From NCBI RefSeq assembly GCF_045679555.1, contig NC_092094.1, forward strand, positions 37,278,430-37,342,429: a stretch of DNA of 64,000 bases, given 5' to 3'. Shown one piece after another: positions 39,147 to 49,739 of the stretch. Position 1 is the first letter of the stretch. Every line of letters begins with the position of its first letter. Below the pieces are notes generated by a model. The model was not told where the DNA came from. It saw nothing but the letters and a program-made list of their open reading frames with translations, and did no database searches. Source of the stretch: Salvelinus alpinus (taxonomy: Eukaryota > Chordata > Actinopteri > Salmoniformes > Salmonidae). A program made the translations under genes and the position numbers.

Positions 39147-42100
39147 TCAATCATATGACCTACTGAAGAGATAAGTCTTCAGTAAAGACTTAAAGGTTGA
39201 GACCGAGTCTGCGTCTCTCACATGGGTAGGCAGACTATTCCATAAAACTGGAGATCTATAGGAGAAAGCCCTGCCTCCAGCTGTTTGCTTAGAAATTCTA
39301 GGGACAATTAGGAGGCCTGCGTCTTGTGACCGTAGCGTACGTGTAGGTATGTACGGCAGGACCAACTCGGAAAGATAGGTAGGAGCAAGCCCATGTAACG
39401 CTTTATAGGTTAACAGTAAAACTTTGAAATCAGCCCTTGCCTTTAACAGGAAGCCAGTGTAGGGAAGCTAGCACTGGAGTAATATGATCAAATTTCTTGG
39501 TTGTAGTCAGAATTCTAGCAGCCGTATTTAGCACTAACTGAAGTTTATTTAGTGCTTTATCCGGGTAGCCGGAAAGTAGAGCATTGCAGTAGTCTAACCT
39601 AGAAGTAACAAAAGCATGGATTAATTTTTCTGCATCATTTTTGGACAGAAAATTTCAGATTTTTGCAATGTTACGTAGATGGAAAAAAGCTGTCCTTGAA
39701 ACAGTCTTGATATGTTCGTCAAAAGAGAGATCAGGGTCCAGAGTAATGCCGAGGTCCTTCACAGTTTTATTTGAGACGACTTTACAACCATCAAGATCAA
39801 TTGTCAGATTTAACAGAATATCTCTTTGTTTCTTGGGACCTAGAACAAGCATCTCTGTTTTGTCTGAGTTTAAAAGTAGAACGTTTTCAGCCATCCACTT
39901 CCTTATGTCTGAAACACAGGCTTCTAGCGAGGGCAATTTTGGGGCTTCACCATGTTTCATTGAAATGTACAGCTGTGTGTCATCCGCATAGCAGTGAAAG
40001 TTAACATTATGTTTTCGAATGACATCCCCAAGAGGTAAAATATATAGTGAAAACAATAGTGGTCCTAAAACGGAACCTTGAGGAACACCGAAATGTACAG
40101 TTGATTTGTCAGAGGACAAACCATTCACAGAGACAAACTGATATCTTTCCGACAGATAAGATCTAAACCAGGCCAGAACTTGTCCGTGTAGACCAATTTG
40201 GGTTTCCAGTCTCTCCAAAAGAATGTGGTGATCGATGGTATCAAAGGCAGCACTAAGGTCTAGTAGCACGAGGACAGATGCAGAGCCTCGGTCTGACGCC
40301 ATTAAAAGGTCATTTACCACCTTCACAAGTGCAGTCTCAGTGCTATGATGGGGTCTAAAACCAGACTGAAGCATTTCGTATACATTGTTTGTCTTCAGGA
40401 AGGCAGTGAGTTGCTGCGCAACAGCTTTTTCTAAAGATTTTGAGAGGAATGGAAGATTCGATATAGGCCGATAGTTTATTATATTTTCTGGGTCAAGGTT
40501 TGGCTTTTTCAAGAGAGGCTTTATTACTGCCACTTTTAGTGAGTTTGGTACACATCCGGTGGATAGAGAGCCGTTTATTATGTTCAACATAGGAGGGCCA
40601 AGCACATGAAGCAGCTCTTTCAGTAGTTTAGTTGGAATAGGATCCAGTATGCAGCTTGAAGGTTTAGAGGCCATGATTATTTTCATCATTGTGTCAAGAG
40701 ATATAGTACTAAAACACTTAAGTGTCTCTCTTGATCCTAGGTCCTGGCAGAGTTGTGCAGACTCAGGACAGCTAAGCTTTGGAGGATACGCAGATTTAAA
40801 GAGGAGTCCGTAATTTGCTTTCTAATGATCATGATCTTTTCCTCAAAGAAGTTCATGAATTTATTACTGCTGAAGTGAAAGCCATCCTCACTTGGGGAAT
40901 GCTGATTTTTAGTTAGCTTTGCAACAGTATCAAAAATAAATTTTGGATTGTTCTTATTTTCCTCAATTAAGTTGGAAAAGTAGGATGATCGAGCAGCAGT
41001 GAGGGCTCTTCGATACTGCACGGTACTGTCTTTCCAAGCTAGTCGGAAGACTTCCAGTTTGGTGTGGCGCCATTTCCGTTCCAATTTTCTGGAAGCTTGC
41101 TTCAGAGCTCGGGTATTTTCTGTATACCAGGGAGCTAGTTTCTTATGACAAATGTTTTTAGTTTTTAGGGGTGCAACTGCATCTAGGGTATTGCGCAAGG
41201 TTAAATTGAGTTCCTCAGTTAGGTGGTTAACTGATTTTTGTCCTCTGACGTCCTTGGGTAAGCAGAAGGAGTCTGGAAGGGCATCAAGAAATCTTTGTGT
41301 TGTCTGAGAATTTATAGCACGACTTTTGATGCTCCTTGGTTGGGGTCTGAGCAGATTATTTGTTGCGATTGCAAACGTAATAAAATGGTGGTCCGATAGT
41401 CCAGGATTATGAGGAAAAACATTAAGATCCACAACATTTATTCCATGGGACAAAACTAGGTCCAGAGTATGACTGTGGCAGTGAGTAGGTCCAGAGACAT
41501 GTTGGACAAAACCCACTGAGTCGATGATGGCTCCAAAAGCCTTTTGGAGTGGGTCTGTGGACTTTTCCATATGAATATTAAAATCACCAAAAATTAGAAT
41601 ATTATCTGCTATGACTACAAGGTCCGATAGGAATTCAGGGAACTCAGTGAGGAACGCTGTATATGGCCCAGGTGGCCTGTCAACAGTAGCTATAAAAAGT
41701 GATTGAGTAGGCTGCATAGATTTCATGACTAGAAGCTCAAAAGACGAAAACGTCATTTTTTTTTTGTAAATTGAAATTTGCTATCGTAAATGTTAGCAAC
41801 ACCTCCGCCTTTGCGGGATGCACGGGGGATATGGTCACTAGTGTAACCAGGAGGTGAGGCCTCATTTAACACAGTAAATTCATCAGGCTTAAGCCATGTT
41901 TCAGTCAGGCCAATCACATCAAGATTATGATCAGTGATTAGTTCATTGACTATAACTGCCTTTGAAGAGAGGGATCTAACATTAAGTAGCCCTATTTTGA
42001 GATGTGAGGTATCACGATCTCTTTCAATAATGGCAGGAATGGAGGAGGTCTTTATCCTAGTGAGATTGCTAAGGCGAACACCGCCATGTTTAGTTTTGCC

Positions 42101-42223
42101 CAACCTAGGTCGAGGCACAGACACAGTCTCAATGGGGATAGCTGAGCTGACTACACTGACTATGCTAGTGGCAGACTCCACTAAGCTGGCAGGTTGGCTA
42201 ACAGCCTGCTGCCTGGCCTGCAC
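39147..42223 (-). pseudogene. LINE ORF2: endonuclease and reverse transcriptase
   Basis: The N-terminal part (42223-41756) has LLNVRSLSSKAVIVNELI and GLTETWL, the apurinic-type endonuclease core. 41756-40737 continues it (NILIFGDFNIHME, LSDHHFITFAI with the catalytic Asp-His), then a linker. 40689-39655 is the reverse transcriptase, with [50 protein letters not shown] and YADDTQLYI (catalytic Asp pair). The C-terminus at 39365-39147 has ISKQTAGGRAFSYRSPVLWN. It is interrupted at a run of eight or more T (plus strand, near 41757), near 40700, and between 39655 and 39365. L2/CR1 clade by motif order. Confidence 0.9.
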
Positions 42224-42229
42224 CCTATT

Positions 42230-43219
42230 TCATTGTGGAGCTAGAGGAGTTAGAGCCCTGTCTATGTTGGTAGATAAGATGAGAGCATCCCTCCAGCTAG
42301 GATGGAGTCCGTCACTCCTCAGCAGGCCAGGCTTGGTCCTGTTTGTGGGTGAGTCCCAGAAAGAGGGCCAATTATCTACAAATTCTATCATTTGGGAGGG
42401 GCAGAAAACAGTTTTCAACCAGCGATTGAGTTGTGAGACTCTGCTGTAGAGCTCATCACTCCCCCTAACTGGGAGGGGGCCAGAGACAATTACTCGATGC
42501 CGACACATCTTTCTAGCTGATTTACATGCTGAAGCTATGTTGCGCTTGGTGACCTCTGACTGTTTCATCCTAACATCGTTGGTACCGACGTGGATAACAA
42601 TATCTCTATACTCTCTACACTCGCCAGTTTTAGCTTTAGCCAGCACCATCTTCAGATTAGCCTTAACGTCGGTAGCCCTGCCCCCTGGTAAACAGTGTAT
42701 GATCGCTGGGTGATTCGTTTTAAGTCTAATACTGCGGGTAATGGAGTCGCCAATGACTAGGGTTTTCAATTTGTCAGAGCTAATGGTGGGAAGCTTCGGC
42801 GTCTCAGACCCCGTAACGGGAGGAGTAGAGACAAGAGAAGACTCGGCCTCAGACTCCGACTCGCTACTTAATGGGGAAAACCGGTTGAAAATTTCTGTCG
42901 GCTGAATGAGCGACACCAGTTGAGCATTCCTACAGCATTTCCCTCCAGAAGCCATGAGAAAGTTGTCCGGCTGCGGGGACTGTGCGGGGGGATTTATACT
43001 ACTATCTGTACTTACTGGTGGCACAGACGCTGTTTCATCCTTTCCTACACTGAAATTACCCTTGCCTAACGATTGCGTCTGAAACTGGGCTTGCAGCACA
43101 GCTATCCTCGCCGTAAGGCGATCGTTCTCCTGTATATTATAAGTACAGCGACTGCAATTAGAAGGCATCATGTTAATGTTACTACTTAGCTTCGGCTGTT
43201 GAAGGTGCTGACGAACCAT
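42230..43219 (-). CDS. LINE ORF1 with SGNH-hydrolase (esterase) domain, open
   Basis: 329 codons without a stop. Residues 1-60 hold a short Cys pair (CSRCTYNI) and a helical, probably coiled-coil segment (NDRLTARIAVLQAQFQTQ). 60-140 are Ser/Pro-rich. From about 150 the esterase domain shows VIGDSITRSIR (block I, nucleophile Ser), PGGRATDVKANL (block II Gly), IHVGTNDVRMKQSE (block III, Asn) and SDGLHPSWRDA (block V, Asp and His). All catalytic blocks are present. ORF1 proteins with this domain are known from CR1/L2 LINEs, where they are thought to bind RNA or lipid; the role here is inferred. It ends seven bases before the first ORF2 frame. Confidence 0.9.
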   Translation of the reverse strand: MVRQHLQQPKLSSNINMMPSNCSRCTYNIQENDRLTARIAVLQAQFQTQSLGKGNFSVGKDETASVPPVSTDSSINPPAQSPQPDNFLMASGGKCCRNAQLVSLIQPTEIFNRFSPLSSESESEAESSLVSTPPVTGSETPKLPTISSDKLKTLVIGDSITRSIRLKTNHPAIIHCLPGGRATDVKANLKMVLAKAKTGECREYRDIVIHVGTNDVRMKQSEVTKRNIASACKSARKMCRHRVIVSGPLPVRGSDELYSRVSQLNRWLKTVFCPSQMIEFVDNWPSFWDSPTNRTKPGLLRSDGLHPSWRDALILSTNIDRALTPLAPQ

Positions 43220-43398
43220 GTCCAGATAAAGCGTCCGGAGTGAAAAAGTTGAATGAGGGAAAAAAGTTGTGAGGGAAAAACTAAAAATATAAACGGTAAT
43301 TAAAAACCGTAAAGTTGTCAGCTAGCAAAGTAAGGTTGGCAACAAAACGCACAGCAACACGTCTGCAAGTTCAAGAGGAAGTGACGTCAGAAGAAAAT

Positions 43399-43690
43399 GT
43401 GAATGTTGTGAAAACATGACCTTTGTTTTGGAGGTGTTCAGAACAAGGTTAAGGGTAGAGAAAGCTTGTTGGACACTAAGAAAGCCCTGTTGTAGAGCAT
43501 TTAACACAATATCCGGGGAGGGGCCAGCTGAGTATAAGACTGTATCATCTGCATATAAATGGATGAGAGAGCTTCCTACTGCCTGAGCTATGTTGTTGGT
43601 GTAAATTGAGAAGAGCGTGGGGCCTAGGATTGAGCCTTGGGGTACTCCCTAGGTGTCAGGCAGTGGCTGAGACAGCAGATTTTATACACT
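43399..43690 (-). mobile_element. Outer LINE, upstream part
   Basis: The minus strand reads [11 protein letters not shown] at 43440-43400, which joins the frame resuming at 38013, and upstream ADDTVLYS-like text (43570-43530). It stops near 43690, where unit B tRNA flank resumes (TAGCTCTATCAAAGTTATAC, equal to 22845 on). Confidence 0.82.
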
Positions 43691-44854
43691 GCATTTAGCT
43701 CTATCAAAGTTATACAGCAAGTAACTGCATGTTTTTCATGATCAGTAAACATCAATAATGTATTTGGGTTAATGACGTATAAGGTTTTCAAAAGTGAAAA
43801 CATTTGAAAAGGGAAAACTATTTAATTTGAGATACGTTTAATGTACCCTTGAGTGCACATTCACATTCAGAGCTTGTCGCAAAACACGTTTTTTTATGCT
43901 ATTGTTAAATTGACCTCCTAAAAAGTCATTCGGTGCCACCATGAAATAAAAATATATATAAATTATACTGTATCTTTGTTTTTTCACTTTTCACTGGACC
44001 ACCCCTCATTTTGAATGACTGTCAACTACAACTTCTGTTAAATAAATGAGAAAACCATAACATTTTACAGAAATTAATTTTTCTCTTATAGACTGAGCTT
44101 CTTTCTGGATTTTTTAAACAATAACATATTTGAATAGTTTTTTAAACATTAATAACACTAGTTATACCGAATGATCATTGCCGGTCACACCGCATGAGTA
44201 TTTTGTTATGGTGTAATTTTTTGGGCAGATCTCTCTCTATTTCCCTCTTAATCAAACACACACACATAACAAGTAAACATGGTTTCTTATTCAACAACAA
44301 TGATGCCTTTAATGCTTAGTGAAATATCACAAAGGTGACTCAAATGAGTATCACACAGAAACATTTAATCATGAACATGACAATGAACTTCTAAAAACAG
44401 GATTAAAATGGTGCTTTATGATGATTTTTTCAAACAATGTTAAAAATAGTGTTAAGAATCATTGTAATAAATGTATATTAAAGATACTGAAATACAGTAA
44501 TTCAACATTCAAACATTAAAATATAAAATGCATAAAAAAGTGTTATTCTACATTACAATATTAAGAAAAAGTTAAATGTTTGCGCAATATCTTCTAAAAA
44601 CATACATTGCGTGGACAATAAAGTTTTTATATTTCTAATATTAAAACATAAACAGATGTGATTAAGTTTGTGCAGAACAGTGCAAGATTAAAAATGAGAA
44701 TTAAAAAAGTTTGTGTAAACAATTCATAAGATTCAAACATTAAAGACAAAGAAATTATAACTTTGTAGCAAAGGTTGTAACACTAACTCATTGAAGTTGA
44801 AAATAATAAAACTTGCATTCTTAAAACAGTGTGTTTGATGTTGTTGCACTAGTG

Positions 44855-45870
44855 TGACATGAAAGCAGCCCAGTCTGTGTCAGACAGCCGAGATGCTCTT
44901 GAGCTGAAGGGCTCGGGCTCACTGATCATTGAATTCACATCTCCTTCATATAGTAGAAGGTAATGTCTGGCACAGGGGGCCAGACAAAAACATTCCTCAC
45001 TCCATGCTCCTGCATACAAGTGATTTGCACTTCCTCCCAATCACCTTCAGCACCTGGCCTACAAAGGGGCGGTCTTCATAGCTGACAATGACAAAACTGC
45101 CTAGACTTTCAGCGTTGACTTGGCCAAAGCTGCAGCTTCATCTTGCTGTTCATCAGTGATGGTTTTCTCCTTATGTTGTTCTTCATTGAAGTTCACTTCT
45201 ACAGCACTGAAACAGGTGTTGCTTGGTCTGCTGCAGAAGCAAGACACTTCACTGTGTTTTATTTTCCCTGCCACTGTGGAGGTGACCTCAATCAATCAAT
45301 AAATCAATAAAACGTATTTATAAAGCCCTTTTCATGGTTCCTTTAACTCCAGCGAAGTTGTTTGGCACAGCTTCACCGCAATTAGTGACATCTGTAATCC
45401 AAAATAACTTAATGCTCGATCCACTCTTCTTGAGTAGTTCGAAGAGCTCCTTGGGAGTCTGCACATCCTCCCCCGTTGAATGTGTTTGTCTGCACAACGT
45501 TTCACAGCCCCACCCACGCCATCTGGTGCCCCCTTCTCCTGGAATTTTCAGAAAAGTTCCAGTTGATTTGTTTGAAACTGTGAATATACGGCAGAGTGCT
45601 GAGTAGGTACATGTTCTCCTTGTTTCTGTATTGGCTGACGGGACCATCACTCATCATGTGGAGTGTCATGATTTGTGGATTCTTGTTCTTGACATCTCTT
45701 AGGACAGGCTCCAGGTTAGCCCATACTGCTCTCTTATCATGTCTAAGGGAGACAGATATGGTGGCGTAGGACTGGCTTCCCTCTGATTTGTACACCACAA
45801 TTGTATGGATTGTAGCCTGCTGTCCACTCCCCCCAAAGTAGAACACCTGGATTTCTGTGGCCAATTTACA
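44855..45870 (-). pseudogene. Putative transposase of the 43766-47085 element, broken
   Basis: Minus-strand pieces in order: EIQVFYFGGSGQQATIHTIV and ITLHMMSDGPVSQYRNKENM-like text (45860-45600), KGAPDGVGGAVKRCADKHIQ (about 45530-45470), TPKELFELLKKSGSSIKLFW (about 45450-45390), GSFVIVSYEDRPFVGQVLKV (near 45095-45035), then a WPP...YYMKEM-like end (about 44990-44940). The order SDG..QYRNK / HGKGAPDGVGG / F.V..YE...F.G matches a large, mostly uncharacterised protein family seen in fish, insects and cnidarians, consistent with an RNase-H-like DDE enzyme (inference). Several frame changes and stops break it. No N-terminal third could be found. Confidence 0.72.
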
Positions 45871-45918
45871 ACTGAGTCAGCAGTAATCTGTGTCCTGACG
45901 ATAAAGGCATCTGCAAAT

Positions 45919-46107
45919 TGAGAATGTCAAGAATGTGCAAAGCTGTCATCAAAGCAAAGATTAACACTTTATTGGTTACTACGTGATTCCATATGTGTTA
46001 TTTCATAGTTTTGATATCTTCACTATTATTCTACGATGTAGAAAATAGTAAAAATAAAGAAAAACCCTTGAATGAATAGTTGTGTCCAAACTTTTGACTG
46101 GTACTGT
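45919..46107. mobile_element. Tc1 right-end fragment (CAGTACCAGTCAAA family)
   Basis: AATGTGCAAAGCTGTCATCA ... AACTTTTGACTGGTACTG, followed by TA, equals the right end of the element at 1879-3624. It lies inside the 43766-47085 transposon, between its protein gene and right subterminal region. Confidence 0.85.
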
Positions 46108-47089
46108 ATATATAGATAGGATAGTAGTTATTTACTTAAACATATTTTCAGTATTAGCTGCTTGATGTGCACTACAATACATAAAATAAACTGACAACTC
46201 CTTTATCCTACAAACACTTGTGTTTTTACTTAAAAGGAGATGTGTATATAGATGAATATATAGATTAATAGATAACTTAATACAAAGACAAACATATTGA
46301 CATCATTCAGTGAAACCGTTTAGTCATATGGTGTAACCGGAATTTCTGGTGACTTGAATGATCATTTTGGTTACACATATGATTTTTCTTACATAAACAT
46401 GTATTAGAGGCAACTGCTTTTGCACCCATGTGAACACTTGACTTTGACATCAAGTATGTATCTTGAGTATCGAAATAAAATAGACGATTTTCAGATAATC
46501 CCCCCCCAAAAAAATGTTTTCACCGGTCCTCACCGAATGATCAGATTTTTGGGGTAAACCTGACAGGGAGTGGAAATAACCTTTATTCTTCACCAAAGGG
46601 AAGCTCACAGGCATCTTCATGATGTCACACGAGTACCATCATGTGATTTGATGCAAAATTGTGACTTTATGACCGTCGCACCGAATGATAATCATGAAGG
46701 CTATTTTTCCGGACAAAAGTATTTAAAGTATTTAAAACCTTTCTGCCTAAACTGTCTTACCCATACAGACGTATAGTGCAATAGCCCCTAAAAAAAAGTC
46801 AGAATAATCGTTTGACAGTTGTGTTATGATTTTAGATGTTTTATTAACATTTATATAGATTGTATTTGTCTTCGGACAGTATAAAAAATAAAATAAAAAG
46901 TATAACTTTTTTCTAAACTTTAGAACACCGAAAGTTAGTTTTTTCACATTTAACCATTAACTCTTTTAAGACTCAATAAAAGAGAAAGGGCATAGTTACA
47001 TAACATAACATGTGTATAAATTGGTTGTTGATTTTGGAAAATATTTAAATCAGACACCAAAATATGCATATCACGTTATTGACCCATTT

Positions 47090-47843
47090 TCAGATACACA
47101 GGGTAGCCTATCCATTTGGCATGTAGCTAGTTTCATCAGAGATTAGGATTTTGGAAAGCGCTTGACGTCAACAAATCCTCCTCCTGATAAATGGTCAGTC
47201 GGACTACTGTCATCGCCACTATAGATGGCAAGCAAATATAGCCATCTTGTTTATCCGCTGAAAGTTAGGTTGTTAACTAGCCATATTGATGTGATCTGTT
47301 ATTAGCTAGCCAATTTGACATGGTTCATCAATCAATGTATCCTATCATGTCTGTCAGCAGCAATCGCGATTAAACACTATTAAAAACAATGTTGAAAAAA
47401 GGGCAATGTTTGCTAACTTTGTTAGGTAGGTTACGTTGGGTTGGAGAAAATAGTACATTGGGTCTACTTATTACTATGTTTAGTCAACTGTACAATTTTC
47501 TGCCAGTAGCTTGCAGGGTAAACATCAGCTAAAAGTACATCGGCAAATGCGCCCTTCTACTACTTGACTGAGCCCACAAAGGATGGGGAAATGAACCTAA
47601 ACCACTCATACTTGTCAGTTATAGTTATATATATCACAAAAATATAAAATGTATGGTGGCCAATATTGAAAGATATCACGAGGCTACCCTCACGTGGGCA
47701 TCTAGTCGCATTTTGTGACCCTTTGACATTGCGAGTAAAAATGTGAATTGGTCGCATCGGTGCAAGCTGCCATTTCCAGCTAGTCACTTCACTAATAGTT
47801 TCGTTAAAAATGTAATAGATATAAATCGACTGATCAACAATAT
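47090..47843. other. Unit B tRNA flank, no gene
   Basis: It matches 22908-22955 and, across the LINE in unit A, 23876-24500. There are no open frames beyond shadows and no RNA fold other than the tRNA that follows. Confidence 0.75.
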
Positions 47844-47916
47844 TGTTTCCGCCCGGTTTCGAACCGGGGACCTTTCGCGTGTGAGGCGAACGTGATAACC
47901 ACTACACTACGGAAAC
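47844..47916 (-). tRNA. tRNA-Val (anticodon CAC), unit B copy
   Basis: All 73 bases are identical to 24503-24575, with loop CTCACAC. Flanks have diverged by substitutions and indels. In unit B it is 11 kb from the Val-AAC gene because two LINEs and a transposon lie between them. Confidence 0.97.
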
Positions 47917-48130
47917 TAGTTATTATAGCTTTGGCCACACACTGTCTTATGCGTCATTGTTGTACATTTACGTGTTTTGTCCTCCAGGATCATGGACCCG
48001 CATTTTTGTATCCCATTCCATATATAATGGTTTTATTTGGAGAATGACAAATATAAATTATTTACATACTAAACGCCTTTTACTTTATGCAAATTTAAAA
48101 AGTCAACTAATCTGAATGGAGATAGGTCAC

Positions 48131-48202
48131 TCCTCGTTAGTATAGTGGTCAGTATCCCCGCCTGTCACGCGGGAGACCGGGGTTCAATTCCCCGACGGGG
48201 AG
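48131..48202 (+). tRNA. tRNA-Asp (anticodon GTC)
   Basis: A 72-base cloverleaf: acceptor arms TCCTCGT/ACGGGGA, discriminator G, A-box TAGTATAGTGGTCAGTA, anticodon stem CCCGC/GCGGG around CTGTCAC (GTC), and T arm CCGGGGTTCAATTCCCCG. A termination T run follows (TTTCTTTTT). Its place in unit A is taken by a non-coding repeat. A decayed copy lies at 49667. Confidence 0.97.
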
Positions 48203-48516
48203 GAATTTCTTTTTCCCTAACATCCTTATCATATTACCCACAAGTTACCCGTTACGCAGTTTGCTAGACCCTTATCACTTTCAATCAATTACCTTTTCTT
48301 CTTAGTACTTCATCAATGAAATCTCAGCATTAAAATGTTATTCCTTTAATGAAAATTATGATATTGAGCATCGCCATTTAGTGCTGGAATAAATTCCCTG
48401 CAACTACAGGATTAGATGTATAGGTTAACTGTTTATTTCTAATACTACTACTGTTTATTTCTACTACTACTACAATTCTGTTTAAACCAATTGTAAAACA
48501 TTGCTTACTAATATAA

Positions 48517-49440
48517 TTAAAATTCAATCTAGAATCGGCTTCCTATATCGCAACAAAGCATCCTTCACTCATGCTGCCAAACATACCCTCGTAAAACTGA
48601 CCATCCTACCGATCCTCGACTTCGGTGATGTCATCTATAATATAGCCTCCAACACTCTACTCAACAAACTGGATGCAGTCTATCACAGTGCCATCCGTTT
48701 TGTCACCAAAGCCCCATACACTACCCACCATTGCGACCAGTATGCTCTCGTTGGTTGGCCCTCGCTTCATACTCGTCGCCAAACCCACTGGCTCTAGGTG
48801 ATCTACAATTCTCTGCTAGGTAAAGCTCCGCCTTCTCAGCTCACTGGTCACCATAGCAGCACCCACTCGTAGCACGCGCTCCAGCAGGTATATCTCACTG
48901 GTCTTTCCTTCCAGTTCTCTGCTGCCAATGACTGGAACGAACTGCAAAAATCTCTGAAGCTGGAGACTCCTATCTCCCTCACTAGCTTTACGCGCCAGCT
49001 GTCAGAGCAGCTCACAGATCACTGCACCTGTACATAGCCCATCTGTAAACAGCCCATCTATCTACCTACCTCATCCCATACTGTATTTATTTATCTTGCT
49101 CCTTTGCACCCCAGTATCTCTACTTGCACATTCATCTTCTGCACATCTACCATTCCAGTGTGTAATTGCTATATTGTAATTACTTCGCCATCATTGCCTA
49201 TTTATTGCCTTAACTCCCTTATCTTACCTCATTTGCACTTACTGTATATAGACTTTTTGTTTTCTTTTGTTCTTACTGTATTATTGACTATGTTTTGTTT
49301 ATTCCATGTGTAACTCTGTGTTGTTGTATGTGTCGAATTGCTATGCTTTATCTTGGCCAGGTCGCAGTTGCAAATGCGAACTTGTTCTCAACTAGCCTAC
49401 CTGGTTAAATAAAGGTTAAATAAATAAATTAAATAAAAAA
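48517..49440 (+). mobile_element. 5'-truncated LINE, same family as the outer LINE
   Basis: The frame at 48501-48797 reads IQSRIGFLYRNKASFTHAAK, TILPILDFGDVIYNIAS and LDAVYHSAIRFVTKAPYTTH. The 3' UTR ends CTACCTGGTTAAATAAAGGT plus (TAAA)n. The unit B flank is split by it (ACATTGCTTACT before, AATTTGCTTCATACAGGC after). Confidence 0.88.
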
Positions 49441-49666
49441 TAATTTGCTTCATACAGGCAGCTAATATATTTACCTTATTTAGTGTACTTACACTGAAGT
49501 TACAAAAATACATATATAAAATGTATGGAAGAAGAACTCTTCCTAATTCAGGTGGGGAGATACGTGATGTCAGACTTTCTATTATAAATTGTAATTCCCA
49601 TTGGTTCTGCCTCTCTGACTGAGCGGTGTCAGAATAATTTTTGGTTATTTGATTGCGAGGGGCCAA

Positions 49667-49738
49667 TCCGTGTTAGTATAGTGGTCAGTATCTCTGTCTG
49701 GCCGCGGTAGACCTGGTTTCAATTCTCCTCTTTCCTTT
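49667..49738 (+). pseudogene. tRNA-Asp pseudogene
   Basis: TGTTAGTATAGTGGTCAGTA keeps the A-box perfectly, but the anticodon stem (TCTCTGTCTGGCCGCGGTAG) and the T arm (CTGGTTTCAATTCTCC) no longer pair and the acceptor end is lost. It lies 1.5 kb downstream of the good tRNA-Asp on the same strand, so it is a decayed tandem copy. Confidence 0.8.
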
Positions 49739-49739
49739 G

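Larger units (their letters stand above)
38015..43398 (-). mobile_element. L2-like LINE, nearly full length, nested in another LINE
   Basis: It is read on the minus strand. A 5' UTR (43398-43220) precedes ORF1 (43219-42230). ORF2 (42223-39147) has an AP-type endonuclease, reverse transcriptase and C-terminal part. A 1.1 kb 3' UTR ends in a (TTGATTTGA)-like tail at 38015. The flanks AAACCACAT and CATGACCTTTG are contiguous in the outer LINE, so the ends are defined. The copy at 9485-13930 and the 3' fragment at 27465 are relatives. The near-open frames point to a fairly recent insertion. Confidence 0.93.
43766..47085 (-). mobile_element. DNA transposon of unassigned superfamily, 4-bp ATTT target duplication
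   Basis: 3320 bp with inverted ends GGGTTAATGACGT (left) and GGGTCAATAACGT (right, inverted), 11 of 13 matching. ATTT flanks it at 43762-43765 and 47086-47089. Unit A keeps the empty site ATGTATTTTCAGATAC (22901-22915) with one ATTT. It carries a decayed protein gene at 44855-45870, recurring CACCGAATGAT motifs near both ends, and a Tc1 end fragment at 45919-46107. A 4-bp duplication with GGG ends would fit Sola-like elements, but I cannot prove the superfamily from sequence alone. Confidence 0.9.

Noticed and set aside
39641-39991. Plus-strand frames opposite the LINE reverse transcriptase, and 41934-42449
   Set aside because: Antisense shadows of the LINE frames on the minus strand, with no family match.
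42230-43219. Host esterase or acyl-hydrolase gene
   Set aside because: The SGNH domain is followed seven bases later by an endonuclease/reverse transcriptase frame and lies within LINE boundaries, so it is LINE ORF1.
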